In this document: positions 11,147 through 21,786 of the stretch, piece by piece
Position numbering within the stretch: position 1 is the first letter of the stretch
Layout: every line of letters starts with the position of its first letter
Position numbers and translations under genes: made by a program
Notes under the pieces: generated by a model
What the model saw: the letters and a program-made list of their open reading frames with translations, nothing else
Told to the model about the DNA's origin: nothing
Databases searched by the model: none
Origin: Chrysemys picta bellii
Lineage: Eukaryota > Chordata > Testudines > Emydidae
Assembly (NCBI RefSeq): GCF_011386835.1
Contig: NC_088791.1
Coordinates: 126,456,943 to 126,520,942, forward strand
Length of the DNA: 64,000 nucleotides
Direction: 5' to 3'

Positions 11147-11861
11147 CCCCACTAAAGCGCATTAATTCGGTGGAGTGCGTCCACAGTACCGAGGCTAGCA
11201 TCGAATGTCGGAGCGGTGCACTATGGGAAGCTATCCCACAGTTCCCGCAGTCCCCGCCGCCCATTGGAATTGTGGGTTAAGCTCCCAGTGCATGATGGGG
11301 CAAAAACATTCTCGCGGGTGTTTCTGGGTGTGTGCCATCACTCACTCCTCCCTCCGTGAAAGCTACAGCAGACGGCATACTGCCAGCAGACGGTGCAGTA
11401 CGGAGCACCACCTGTCTCCTATTACTATGAATACACCTCGCATGTCCTCTTGTCTTTCTATCTACTCTTTTATCTAACCATTTCCCGCCTTTTTTCAGCT
11501 ATCGTGAACCAAGCAGCACAGCTTCCGCCATAAACTCTGCTCTCCCACTCTTGCATCGCTAGCTAATTTTTCCATGTTATCTGTCCTGGGCACCCGTGGA
11601 AGCTACAGAAGGCAACAATTCCCCTCCGTTTTTCAGCCATTGTGAACTGAGTCGCACAGCTTCCGACGCAAACTCTGCTCATGCTTCCGCCGCAAACTCT
11701 GCTCTCCCACTCTTGCAGCTCTAGCGAGCTTCCCGACTCTGTGAAAGCTACAGAAGACAACCATTTACCGCCTTTTATCGGCCATCTTGAACCGAACAGC
11801 TCTCCTACGTTTCGCGCCCTTTTTCCAGGATTACTCTTGCAGGTGCCATAGTGTGGCAAGC
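11147..11861 (+). repeat. Harbinger 5' leader with imperfect tandem copies
   Basis: The segment between the LINE and the first Harbinger coding remnant is relatively CpG-rich. A GTGAAAGCTACAG-type unit recurs near 11358, 11598 and 11742. Each copy is followed or preceded by a CGCAAACTCTGCTC-type block and a CCGCCTTTTT-type block, so the leader has expanded by tandem duplication with a period of roughly 145-240 bp. A short inverted arrangement (GTGCACTATGGGAAGC ... CAGTGCATGATGGGG) lies at about 11218-11300. Confidence 0.55.
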
Positions 11862-12203
11862 ATGGAGCCCGCTCAGATCTCCGCTGCAGTTTTGACCATT
11901 GTAAATACCTTGCGCATTATCCAGCAGTCTGTGCAGTACCTGCAAAACCAGGCGAGGAAGCGACGACAGTGCGATTACTTTACTGATGAGGACATGGATA
12001 CAGATGTTCCTAGAAGCATGGCATGTGGCGATTGGGAGATCATGGTGGCATGATTCCCAGTGGCTGCGAAACATTCGTATGTGCAGGGCCACTTTCATGG
12101 AACTTTGTGACTTGCTGTCCCCTGCCCTGAAGCGCAAAGACACCAAAATGAGAGCAGCCGAGGCGGAGTACAGAAATCGGATTAAAGAGCCCTTTAAATC
12201 GAA
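11862..12203 (+). pseudogene. Harbinger coding remnant (N-terminal part)
   Basis: Two overlapping frames hold pieces of a Harbinger element. The first (ATG at 11862) starts MEPAQISAAVLTIVNT and runs to about 12053. The second frame, from about 12025, carries WWHDSQWLRNIRMCRATF and ELCDLLSPALKR, resembling the region that precedes the DDE nuclease domain in HARBI1-like transposases. The catalytic domain is deleted: after DTKMRAA the sequence jumps to an unrelated short tail and then the 3' terminus. It encodes no functional transposase. Confidence 0.65.
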
Positions 12204-12364
12204 AAACACGGTTTGGTGGTGTGGATGGAATCTTTTTTTTTTTTAGAATTAACTCGGCTAATTCTGAAATAACAGTCTAGTGTAGACCAGGCCTTAGACT
12301 CCACACCCAATTCCTGAGATTGGCTTTAAAAATCTTGAGATTTTTAAACATTAATACATTTGGG

Positions 12365-12556
12365 AAAAACAACGAGGAGTCCGGTGGCACCTTAAAGACT
12401 AACAGATTTATTTGGGCATAAGCTTTTGTGGGTAAAAAACCCACTTATTCAGATGCACAAAAGCTTATGCCCAAATAAATCTGTTAGCCTTTAAGGTGCC
12501 ACCAGACTCCTCGTTGTTTTTGTGGATACAAACTAGCACGGCTACCCCTCTGATAC
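12365..12556 (+). mobile_element. Palindromic retroposon, inverted dimer (candidate Penelope-like pLTR)
   Basis: The element is flanked by TTAATACATTTGGG at 12351-12364 and 12557-12570, a 14-bp target duplication. The left part, starting AAAAACAACGAGGAG, is an inverted copy of the right part, which ends CTCGTTGTTTTTGTGG and then continues with a single-copy tail ending CTCTGATAC. The unit contains GCATCTGAATAAGTGGG, a run of T, ACCCACAAAAGC and TTATGCCC, a degenerate version of the hammerhead-like core in the related copies. Only the tail side has the 3' end, so the structure is a full unit plus an inverted 5' partner. Confidence 0.75.
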
Positions 12557-12570
12557 TTAATACATTTGGG

Positions 12571-15330
12571 GTTCTTTTTATTTGCCTTCTTGTTTGCTGA
12601 GCCTTCTGGATGCACTTGGGTTGCATTTTTTAGCTTCTTTCCACAACCCTGTGAGCTAGAAACGTTCTTTTTTTAAATGAAAGCTGAGATTCTCACCTAA
12701 TCACTTGTCTCCTGGAGCTGAGGCTTAAAGCAAAACATCCAATATCACAAGAGTCATGAGAAAATTATGAGTGTGGCTACATGGTCAAAAGTATGCATCA
12801 AAGAATATTGCGGTGCTGTAAATTAATTAGACCTGAGTTCAAATCCTGATTTAGGTCACAAACAGAAACAAGTGTTTTGTCTCATCCTAGTCTCCATAAG
12901 TCCACATAGCAAAACTATCAGCACAGTTTGGAACAAGTATCAGTCTCTGTTCAGAAGAGCCCCACAACAGTAATAATAGGGTCCTGCCATCATGACGGTG
13001 ATGCACTACTAGCACAGCCATAAAGGAGGAAATCTGCAAAGTGCCTGCCTAAATTAAGCTTGGCTCTTGCCAGTGTTTCACTCTGACAAGTACCAGGCCC
13101 GCTTCCAAATTACAAACTACAAAGGTGTGCACTTCTGCAAACGAGAGAAGTGGGAAAAGGTCTCTGGAAATTCCTGTACTGGAGCCACCTTCTTTGATAT
13201 GCTCTGTGCTCCTTGCATCCTTCTACTGCCAGGTCACCAAAGCATTTGATTGTGCAGTGCATTCCATGCTTCTTTATAATAGGGTGAGTAGTTCTGACAC
13301 AAAATGAAGAAGAAAAACTCACAACACTAAGTCGGTGCTGACATAGATCAGCCGAAACTTCTCCAAATGAATTTAGGTGATCAGTGAGCTATGATGGCAT
13401 TTCTTCTATTTCTAGTCCTGCCAAAAGCTCAGATTAGAGACACTCACTCTCTGAATTGACCCCGAGTACCTAGCGCAATGAAAAAAGCTGGGTTTTCCCC
13501 CTTTCTCACACAACATTCTCTCCCAGCTAATCCTGCGTCCAGTGCCAATATGACACACAGTAATAAATGCACAGGAGTGTCTGATGGCAAATCAGCAAAT
13601 TCAGACAGAAAGAGTTACTAAATTCAGTCTGATTAACCAATACAATACATTCTAATGACCAAGTAGTGTGGACCAATATTTACCAGTGCATGCAGTTGAG
13701 CTGATCAGAATACAGAACCCTTCTTTGTGCATAGAAGAGATAGTCTGTTATCATACCGCAGCTTGTCTTTCACACCACATGCACCACTTACTACATAACG
13801 GAAGCAAAGCTTAGCAATTTTATTCAGCCGCTCTGCCACAAAAACTCAATTTAAAAATGGCATTATTGTAACTTGTGGATATGGATCCCATTAACTAGCA
13901 CCTTGTCACTTCCCTGAAGCACCATTTCTTCACATTTAAGTTACAATTTTTGTGGGAGCTTTCCCCCCTGTATTATCTCTGACTAAACTTTTTATCTGCT
14001 TCACTGTACTTTCTCCATCCCTCTGGCATCTTGAGGCCCAGAGATGTTGTCAGAAGACTGCTTGCTCACAGGACATGCAGGTCTTTGCCTGCTGCAAAGG
14101 GGGTCTCCCAGTGTACAATGGCAGCATAAAGCCACATCATTGCTTTCCCAGGCTCTCCACAGGTAATAGATGCTAAATATAGAGCTGGTTTTCAAACCTG
14201 CAGAGGTACTTTCAGCCCAACAACAGATGATTTCAACCCACCTAAATGTGAGATGGGAGGATTACTTTTTGCAAGCCTGTCCTCTGCTATCCAGGTATTT
14301 ATATCATACTCATCTCCATATCATCACAGAACGTGAGTGTTCCCTGAAGCACTTGACTGTCTCCCTAGTCTTTTGAAATAAGAGCTGGAATATTGACCAA
14401 TGCAAGGTACTGCACTATTGCTAAAGTTCTGCCAGCATTTCCATTCAAAACTCACTTTTATCAGGGGTTTATAGTTCAGCTATTTAAAAACAAATCACTA
14501 TGCATTAAAACGTGGGAAGCAGCATCAGTCCTGCCAAATATTAACTTTATCATTTTGCAAGTGAGGAAGTGTAAAAGAAGTACAGATGTTTATTTTAATA
14601 TATTCACATACTTCAGTACAGTACCAATTGAAAAGGGTACTCTGTACAACCTGGCCCCTATTCAGTCTTTACGCTTCACTCTGTCAAGTCCCCACTGGTA
14701 CAGTGGCCTACAGGCTGCTATCTTGCCTCAGAGCCATCCACCAAGGTGATGATTTGTCTCTCCACCACACCTTAAATTGAGAGATCAGCCAGACCCAAGA
14801 CTTGGGCTGTGATGTTTAAAATCCTTATCACTTTTCTATGGCCACAGATCTGTGATGGTGCAGTTCTGTTGTGCAGAAAAGATTTATATGAGGTATTTTC
14901 ATGGGGATGAAATGTTTGCTTACTATTTATATTTTACTCAGCTCAGTCACAGAATCACAGAGTCCTGCACAGCTGGGTTCAGGTTGGTCACATCAGGATG
15001 GGGAAAGGGCAAGGGTGCAGCAGGCAGAATCAGCATTATGTGGATCCATCAGCCATTGCTCACCACAGAATGGGAGCACAGGAGTTATGGTGGCTACAGC
15101 AGCTTTTGGTTTCCCGGGATGAAAAGATTCATAACCTCCCTTCTGCTCCCACTGATCTCCTGGCTACTTGGGCTTGGCACGAGAGGCAGGATCTAGCCCA
15201 TAATGGAATAAAAATATAATGGGAAAAAAATAATACATGGGGTGATGTGGACTGAACAAAATGACCTTAGCATTTTAAAAGGGTTTGTATTCACCTAAAA
15301 ATAATAGGTTAAAATAAGTATTATTCTTTG
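12571..15330. other. Unique non-coding stretch
   Basis: No host gene, RNA gene or known element was recognised. Open frames are short and without domains. One member of a perfect 37-bp direct repeat lies at 14913-14949 (partner at 15736-15772). Confidence 0.5.
14913..14949 (+). repeat. 37-bp perfect direct repeat, copy 1
   Basis: The copy begins TGTTTGCTTACTATTT and ends CAGCTCAGTCA, and is identical to 15736-15772. The two are 823 bp apart, start to start. They are not part of any recognised repeat family here, so the pair may mark a local duplication. Confidence 0.8.
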
Positions 15331-15394
15331 CATTAATAAATAATAATAATACTTTCTTCTTATCTAGAGATTTTCATCAGTAAACCTCAAAGCA

Positions 15395-15575
15395 TTTTAC
15401 CCAGGGAAATAAATATAATTATCCCCATTTTACATATGGGGAAACTGAGGCCCGGGGAGATGCAATGACTTGCCCATGGTGATCAACAAGCCAATGGTAG
15501 AATGGAGAAAAGAACCCATGTCTCTGAGCCCCAGGCCAGCACTCTATACACCAGACCACACTGCCCACCCTTAGA
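15395..15575 (-). repeat. MIR-family SINE
   Basis: ATTATCCCCATTTTACATAT, GGGGAAACTGAGGC and ACTTGCCCATGGTGATCAAC are the reverse complement of the MIR core (GTGACCTTGGGCAAG ... GCCTCAGTTTCC ... AAAATGGGGATAAT). The tRNA-related part follows on the right (GAACCCATGTCTCTGAGCC ... CACTCTATACACCAGACCAC). The element therefore reads on the minus strand, with its 5' end near 15575. Confidence 0.75.
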
Positions 15576-15625
15576 ATATTAAGAATGAAAGAATTTTTAA
15601 AATAAAATGCATTTAAATTTTAAGC

Positions 15626-15690
15626 TCTTTGGACATAGGGTCTGTCTCATATAGGTTTATACAGTGCCTAGCACAATGATTTTGACTGAG
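15626..15690 (+). repeat. L3/CR1-like SINE 3' region
   Basis: AAGCTCTTTGGACATAGGGT and TACAGTGCCTAGCACAATG match the common amniote SINE/L3-like 3' module also seen inverted at 24790-24890 and 56905-57010. Confidence 0.6.
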
Positions 15691-15735
15691 TTTCATAGAT
15701 GACTCCGTAACATCAATAATATGGACCACTGATGT

Positions 15736-15772
15736 TGTTTGCTTACTATTTATATTTTACTCAGCTCAGTCA
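15736..15772 (+). repeat. 37-bp perfect direct repeat, copy 2
   Basis: This is the second copy of the repeat at 14913-14949, with no mismatch over 37 bases. It lies just after the L3-like SINE tail at 15626-15690. Confidence 0.8.
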
Positions 15773-16615
15773 GTGAACACTTGGACAAGTCAGTTTCACT
15801 TTTCTATTTATAGACTGTTTGTCAGGCACTAGCATAATGCTGTTGTGTTTCAGTACTGTTGTGCACCACCCTTCAGCCCTGTGGGGGAATATTTAGACTC
15901 CAGATCTTTAAAAAATATCTTTCATTAAAAATAAAACAATACATTCATCAAAACTGTTTGATTTGTATTAAATTTTAGAAAACCTTTACAAATATTGGGG
16001 TGTGGGGGAGAAAGATCAAAACTACTTGATAGAGTCTATTTAAAAACAAATATAAACATGAGAAGTTATTTGATTCTTTAAAGGGCATATACTGCATCAA
16101 CCTTAGTTTAAGAATTATTATTATATCCAACATTACCTGACTCCCAAATCATCTATCTGTTGCATTTCCATGCTCTATGTACGTGAAGTCAATCATACAT
16201 ATTTTATTGTTCCCTTTGTTTTTATACAATTTTAATTTTTTAAAATCTGAAATATGCGATTATTAATTTAGGTAAGGAACTGTTAGACTCTTGTGTGATT
16301 TTTGATGTCACATACACTTTCCTAAGGAATTTTAAAAGAAATCGAAATAAATTAATAAACATATCATACTACAGTGAATAAAAATCCTTATCCTACAAAC
16401 ATAATTTTAAAAAAATGTTAACGATCCAAAACTCAGTAATAGACTACATATTATGACTAAGTACATAATGTTTTCACCTCTACTATATACTAGTTAAGGC
16501 AAAGCCTTATGGAAGCATTTAACTTCACTGAAGTGAGTAGCCCAGTTACTTTGATGGGATTTCTCGGATTCTTAAAGTTAAGCAGATGTATAAGGGTTTG
16601 TAGGATCAAGGTCTG
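15773..16615. other. Unique AT-rich stretch
   Basis: No gene or recognisable element is seen. It is strongly AT-rich, with short homopolymer runs. Confidence 0.5.
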
Positions 16616-16616
16616 A

Positions 16617-16836
16617 AGGTCTGTGTACACTGCCCGCAGTGCGCTGCCCTGTAACTACCGCATGTGGATGTTATAGGCACGAACGAAAAGGTTATTTTGA
16701 CTACATTAATGTGAACTAGGAAAATTTTAGTCCATGCCGATAGTGTCCATACAGAATAGTTACAGTGCAGCTCTTTGGTGCACACTATTTCATACCCCTG
16801 TAGTCTGAACTGTGGGGCAGTACAGATGTAGCCTTA
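16617..16836. mobile_element. Degenerate MITE with inverted ends
   Basis: The left end GGTCTGTGTACACTGCCC and the opposite-strand right end GGCTACATCTGTACTGCCC are inverted copies. The interior lacks open frames. The termini resemble the (G)GTCTACACT-type ends of the Harbinger-like elements in this window. No clear target duplication is visible. Confidence 0.5.
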
Positions 16837-16998
16837 GTCTATACACAGCAGTAGCTCCTCCAGAAATCATTGGGTGTGCAGGATCAGGATCAGGCCCAGA
16901 CAAATTACAAAACAAACAATACAATCTAAAACTCTTTGAAAATAATGCACTTCCTCATTCACGTACCATGACCGGAGTGAAAACCCACCAGAGTTCAA

Positions 16999-17072
16999 GG
17001 GCCTGATCCAAAACCCACTGAAGTCAATGGAAAAATTTCCCATTGACTTTACTGAGCTTTGGAATGGGCCTG
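16999..17072. repeat. Quasi-palindromic repeat (TTGAAGTCAATGG family)
   Basis: GGGCCTGATCCAAAACCCAC, TGAAGTCAATGG, then CCCATTGACTTTACTG and TTTGGAATGGGCCTG form two inverted halves. It is one of many copies of this short family in the window. Confidence 0.65.
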
Positions 17073-17079
17073 TAAAGCA

Positions 17080-17930
17080 GTGTTAAGAAATGAAGCTCCC
17101 CATTTTGCTTTAGTTGCTTGTGATGTCCTCAACTGTGCTAGGGAACACACAGGTCCAAACCTGACAGTTAAAATCACTTCAGTTCACATTTAAATAACAT
17201 TGAGACTAGGAGTGAAAAGCCAAAACCCTGATTCTGAACATTCATGCCCTTTGAAAAAATATGGGTCCAGATCTGTATCCAAAATGTGTAGCTAAAGCCC
17301 ATTTCAGATGAAGACTTAAACAAACCAAAACTAAAAAAGGAATTCTAAGAGTGCTGAGCTGATTATCTTTTCACATACACGTGTTTTATATTGGTGTAAC
17401 TCCATTCATGTCAATGGAGTTACTCCTGACTAACATCACCGCAAGTGAGAGCAGAATCACTCTCTCCATCCGTATCTTAAGCACAATGGGTTAGATCCTG
17501 AAGATGTCTTGTAGCTAAGTGTGTCACCGTGTGCAGCAATCCATGTGTAAAACAAGTGCAGTAATGAATAGGGTCTTGTTCTACTTGTTAAGTTTCCTCA
17601 GATTTTGTTGGTATGTGTTTATTAAGCATAGGTCTCCATGTGTTTCTTAAGCATAGTTTTCCAATGTTAACAGGGATCTCACGAAGTATTTGTGTTGAAC
17701 CCTGACAAATCAACTGGAAAAAAATATTCAAAATCCAAGAGAAACTGGAAAAATATTCAATGCAGATTATGGGGTGCCACAGCAACATAGCCAATATACC
17801 AACAGCCTTACCATGACACAGCCAAGAAGGCAACTCCAAAGTTGCCAATGTAACTGCCTGTGCAGCTTGACCAAAATATTTAAAAGAAAAGCATCCAAGC
17901 TTTGAGTGCCATCAAAAGCAGAAAAGGACT
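17080..17930. other. Mostly unique stretch
   Basis: No gene is seen. A short inverted pair (GTAACTCCATTCATG / CAATGGAGTTACTCC, about 17396-17430) belongs to the quasi-palindromic class. Two similar lines (TGTTTATTAAGCATAGGTCTCC and TGTTTCTTAAGCATAGTTTTCC patterns, about 17617-17662) form a small tandem duplication. Confidence 0.45.
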
Positions 17931-18245
17931 CATAATACTATGCACTTCTAGAGCACCTTCAAGTTTGGATCTTAAATCTCTTCACAAATATTAATTAATT
18001 AGCGCTCTCAACTTCCTGTGAGGGAGGTATAATTATGCTTGTTTCAGAGATCAATAAACGGAGTGGCTTACTCACGGTTATACAGGCTCGGTTTAACTGT
18101 CACTTGAAGCCAATGGAAAGATAGATTCCCATAGTCTTCAATGGAAGCTAGCTTGGGCCCAGAGTGAGCGAGCCACAAGGCAATTGTACCCTGGAGTCCT
18201 GAGTCCCATTCCTGTACTCTAAGCATTAGACAGCACTTCCCAAGG
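17925..18245 (-). repeat. Old MIR-like SINE
   Basis: The order is CACTTCTAGAGCACCTTCAA, TTCACAAATATTAATTAATT, GAGGGAGGTATAATTATGCT, TTCAGAGATCAATAAACGGA, GTGGCTTACTCACGGTTA, and then ATTCCTGTACTCTAAGCATT. It follows the reverse complement of a MIR (3' part, core, tRNA-related part). It is diverged, and the boundaries are approximate. Confidence 0.5.
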
Positions 18246-18471
18246 GCTTTTGTAACATTTGTGAATGGAGGTTCTAAAGCCACAGGGCCTCAAGTTAGTA
18301 AGGTGTATGTCTTGGTACGAAATGAAAGTCAAAGATACTCACTACAGAACTGCCATTCACACCAGGCTGTCTTCATAGAATCATAGAACTGGAAGGGACC
18401 TTGAGAGGTCATCTAATCCAGTCCCCTGCACTCATGGCAGGACTACGGTAATTATTATCTCTTATCTAACC

Positions 18472-18879
18472 CCTGGTTCTCAACTGGGGGTATGTGTACC
18501 CCTGGAGGTACACAGATGTCTTCCACGGGGTACATCAATTCATCTAGATATTTGCCTAGTTTTACAACAGCCTACATAAAAAGCACTAGTGAAGTCTGTA
18601 CAAACTAAAATTTAATGTAGACAATGACTTGTTTATACTGCTCTATATATTATACACGGTAATGTAAATACAATATTTATATTCCAATTGATTTTATAAT
18701 TATATGATAAAAATGAGAAAGTAAGCAATTTTTCTGTAACAGCGTGCTGTGACAGTTCTGAATTTTTATGTCTGATTTTGTAAGCAAGTAGTTTTTAAGC
18801 GAAGTGAAACTTGGGGGTATGCAAGACAAATCAGGCTCCTGAAAGGGGTACAGTAGTCTGGAAAGGTTAAGAGCCACTG
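18472..18879. mobile_element. hAT MITE inside the CR1
   Basis: The 408-bp element has inverted ends (CCCTGGTTCTCAACTGGGG on the left, AGGTTAAGAGCCACTG on the right). The flanking 8-mers are ATCTAACC and ATCTAGAC, a duplication with two mismatches. The right copy equals the expected CR1 sequence and fits the nTCTAGAn target consensus of Ac-group hAT transposases. There is no coding capacity. It carries the GGGGTAC..GTACACAGATG motifs common to this MITE family. Confidence 0.75.
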
Positions 18880-18881
18880 AT

Positions 18882-19169
18882 CTAGACAATCCCTGACAGG
18901 TGTTTGTCTAACCTGCTCTTAAAAATTTCCAATGATGGAGATTCCACAACCTCTCTAGGCAATTTATTCCAGTACTTTACCACCCTATTTTTCCTAATGT
19001 CCAACCTAAACCACGCTTGCTGTATTATAAGCCCACTGCTTCTCGTCCTATCCTCAGAGGTTAAAGAGAACCATTTCTCTCCCTCCTTCTTGTAACAACC
19101 TTTTATGTATTTCAAAAATTTTATCATGTCCCCTCTCAGTCTTCTCTTCCCCAGACTAAACAAACCCAA
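18882..19169 (-). pseudogene. CR1 ORF2 C-terminal fragment
   Basis: A 95-residue frame encodes the end of the CR1 reverse transcriptase protein: LGKRRLRGDMIKFLKYIKGC, RTRSSGL, FRLDIRKNRVVKYWNKLP, REVVESPSLEIFKSRLDKHL. All the reverse transcriptase motifs lie upstream of the 5' truncation and are absent. The copy is dead; the relatively intact frame indicates moderate age. Confidence 0.85.
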
Positions 19170-19380
19170 TTTTTTCAGTCTTCCCTCTTAGGTCATGTTT
19201 TCTAGACCTTTAATTATTTTTGTTGCTCTTCTCTGGGCTTTCTCCAATTTGTCCACATCTTTCCTGAAACGTGGCGCCCAGAACTGGGCACAATACTCCA
19301 ATTCAGGCTATATCAGCGTGGAGTAGAGAGGAAGAATTACTTCTCGTGTCTTGCTTACAACACTTCCTCTGAGAGCATGC

Positions 19381-19911
19381 GCACAGTATTAACTTTTCAT
19401 TAAAAAAAGATATTTTTCTTATGGGAGGGAAGTATGACGGAATGTACTTCTCATACTGTCAGATGGAACAGATCTTGAGAGTGAGGAAACTGGCACTTAT
19501 ACTCCCACACAGACAGATTCTTCCAAAGAGAATCTTTCTAAAGCGGGTCAGTGTTGCAAACAGGTGTCTAAATGATTCTGAATCCTCTCCCCTCAACAAG
19601 TATTGTGTGAATACACACTAAGGCACTGAGCCTGTCTTCCCTGGTCCCAGAACTCCCGCAATTTACGCGCTCATTGGGAGGTCTGAATGGCAAGGAATTC
19701 AGAACTGCAAGCTCCAGGTAGTCCAGCGCCAGCCAGTTTGGGATGAAACATAATTTCCTATAAGAGTGAACATTTCTGAGTAGATATTGAAAAAAACTGG
19801 CCTCACCTAATGCCTATTATTTTACTGAGTTGCTTGTAGAAAAGATAAAAAATCTATTTTCCTTTCTTAATCCCAAACGCTAATTAACTGAATAAAAGAG
19901 GTTTGAATTCT

Positions 19912-19942
<31 letters not shown>

Positions 19943-21778
19943 TCACAATGGTGTTAAAATACCCTTCCACTATACTGTGCATGAAAAGACAACATCTTAG
20001 CATAAATATTCCCCTTTGCAAATCAAATAACTCTCTGAACACTTCACTGTAATTAATTGATACATTTTGGCACCCACAGCACCAGCCAAAAAAAAAAAGA
20101 GAGAAAAAGTGGACAAACAGCCTGAATCCTAACAAAGACCATAGAAAGCCTGGCTGGGGGGGAGTCTTTTCTTCTTGTACATCCTGTATTTATTCTGTCT
20201 GCACTCACCCTTGGTCCTAAAAACAATGGACCAATTTCCGTGGCAAAGGACACACAGGGAGATTTTATAGAGGGAATATTTGTCTTCCAAACCTCTTCTT
20301 TCAAAATGTTAGTGCAAGAGGGCTTGGCAATTAGGCATGGCAAAAACAAACCAAAAAACCCAAGCCAAGCAACGGTATGTTCTAATGATCTTTTCAGAAC
20401 TGAGACCAAAAAGCTGGAGCCCTATTTGCAATGCTTACTCACTCACATAATTGGAGTAAGATTTGCAGGATTAGGTCCTTCGCCATCAGTGAAAGTCCCA
20501 TTTTGGAGGCTATTATATTATGCAGAACTATTAGGCTGCTAGAAAGAACCTGCAAGTTGCAGCTGCAGTAATCATACTAAAGAACTATTACACAGACAGA
20601 TATATTACCCTGTCATTGAGTCTGTTTTGCAGTTCTACTCAGGCTTTTCTTTACATTAAGATAGTTAGAAAGGGAAAGCTCTAGGTTTTAATCAGCCTAA
20701 TGCAACTGGCGGTTAAGAGGGTCACATAAAAACAAAAGTAAGTTAAGGATTCTTTTTTGGCCAACTTTTAATTAAAGGAAGGGGAGATGAGTTTTGAAAT
20801 GGGAATGAAGTGAGCCCTGTGGGGACATGTTTGGGACAAAAAACTCAACACTTATGCAATGCCTCAATGCACCAAGAACGGGAAAGGACAACTACTGCCA
20901 GGATGCAATGCCGACCTGATTTACTACAGCTTCTGCTTCAAGTGGTCGTCAGAGCAAGTTCAGGCACGGTTCATCATTATTATTTCATCAATTAAATGCA
21001 CTATGCTCAGCTGGCATCCAGTGAAGTAGGCTGTCACAGATGCATCCAAATCCAGGTCAAAGGGGGTCTTTGTTCTTCCAAAAAAAAAAAAAAAATCCAC
21101 TGTGGAATGAGATGCTTCATGCTAATCAAAACAGAAATGATGGAAAAACAAAACCTTAAGATCTAGCGAAGTTGACCAAGGGGAAAAGAAAGCATCTTTT
21201 TGTCTCTCTTGTTATTCACTGGAAGCACTTTATCTTCTTGGTTCAAAAAAAGTTCCATTAGGCAGAAATGTAAGGCTCGGCAATATTTCAGCAAAATGCC
21301 CTTGCTGAAAAAGGAAAGGAAGGGGTCCTAGGCACTTGAGTTATTTTTGCCCCCTGCCCCGAAATAGTTATTTCTGAACGCAACAAACACAAGGGCGAAT
21401 GAAGCTTCTCGGCCTCTGGAACGCACTCAAGATTTCACCTGATCTCAATGCCTCTGCTACAGACGGTTTTGATGTTCCCAGGTGCAGATACAGGTCTAGT
21501 GATCTCAACAGATCCAAAACACACAGAGTGCTCTTTGGGTCTTAAGCAGCCATCTGCAACTCTCCTTTATGAGCCACATCACTACAACTGAGACTGTGGT
21601 GTTGCTGCTATTTTTGAAACATACCTTTCTTTTACTCCAGAATCTATTTTTATATAATCTCATGAACAGATAAGCGACTGGTCAGCTCTACTGGCCTTTG
21701 AAATATAGTGGCTTTGCAGCTGTTAAATGTTAGTTTACTGTCCACTCAGAAGTACTGATGGTGATTATTTGAATCATC
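19381..21778. other. Unique non-coding stretch
   Basis: No gene or transposable element was recognised, apart from a CA microsatellite at 19912-19938 and an A-run at about 21080-21095. Open frames here lack domains and splice support. Confidence 0.5.
19912..19938. repeat. (AC)n microsatellite
   Basis: About 13 uninterrupted AC units. Confidence 0.95.
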
Positions 21779-21786
21779 CAATAGAT

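Larger units (their letters stand above)
7854..12293 (+). mobile_element. Internally deleted Harbinger transposon, split by a LINE
   Basis: The left end GGGTACGTCTACAGT and the opposite-strand right end GGCCTGGTCTACACTAG are degenerate inverted termini. Both sides carry TTA (7851-7853 and 12294-12296), the 3-bp duplication typical of PIF/Harbinger elements. Removing the LINE (7937-11134) and one copy of its duplication leaves an element of about 1.2 kb. It has a 5' leader with imperfect tandem copies, remnants of the Harbinger coding region, and a direct jump to the 3' end. Most of the DDE domain is missing, so it is a non-autonomous derivative. The leader has more CpG than its surroundings. 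Confidence 0.8.
18374..19380 (-). mobile_element. CR1 LINE 3' end, split by a hAT MITE
   Basis: The CR1 reads on the minus strand. Its 3' terminus is at 18374 (CATAGAATCATAGAACTGG, the complement of the ATTCTATG-type CR1 tail). The sequence continues through the last part of ORF2 to a 5' truncation near 19380. Landmarks include ATCTAATCCAGTCCCCTGCA, CCCTGACAGGTGTTTGTCTA, and GCGCCCAGAACTGGGCACAA. A hAT element at 18472-18879 interrupts it within an ATCTAGAC site. Confidence 0.9.
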
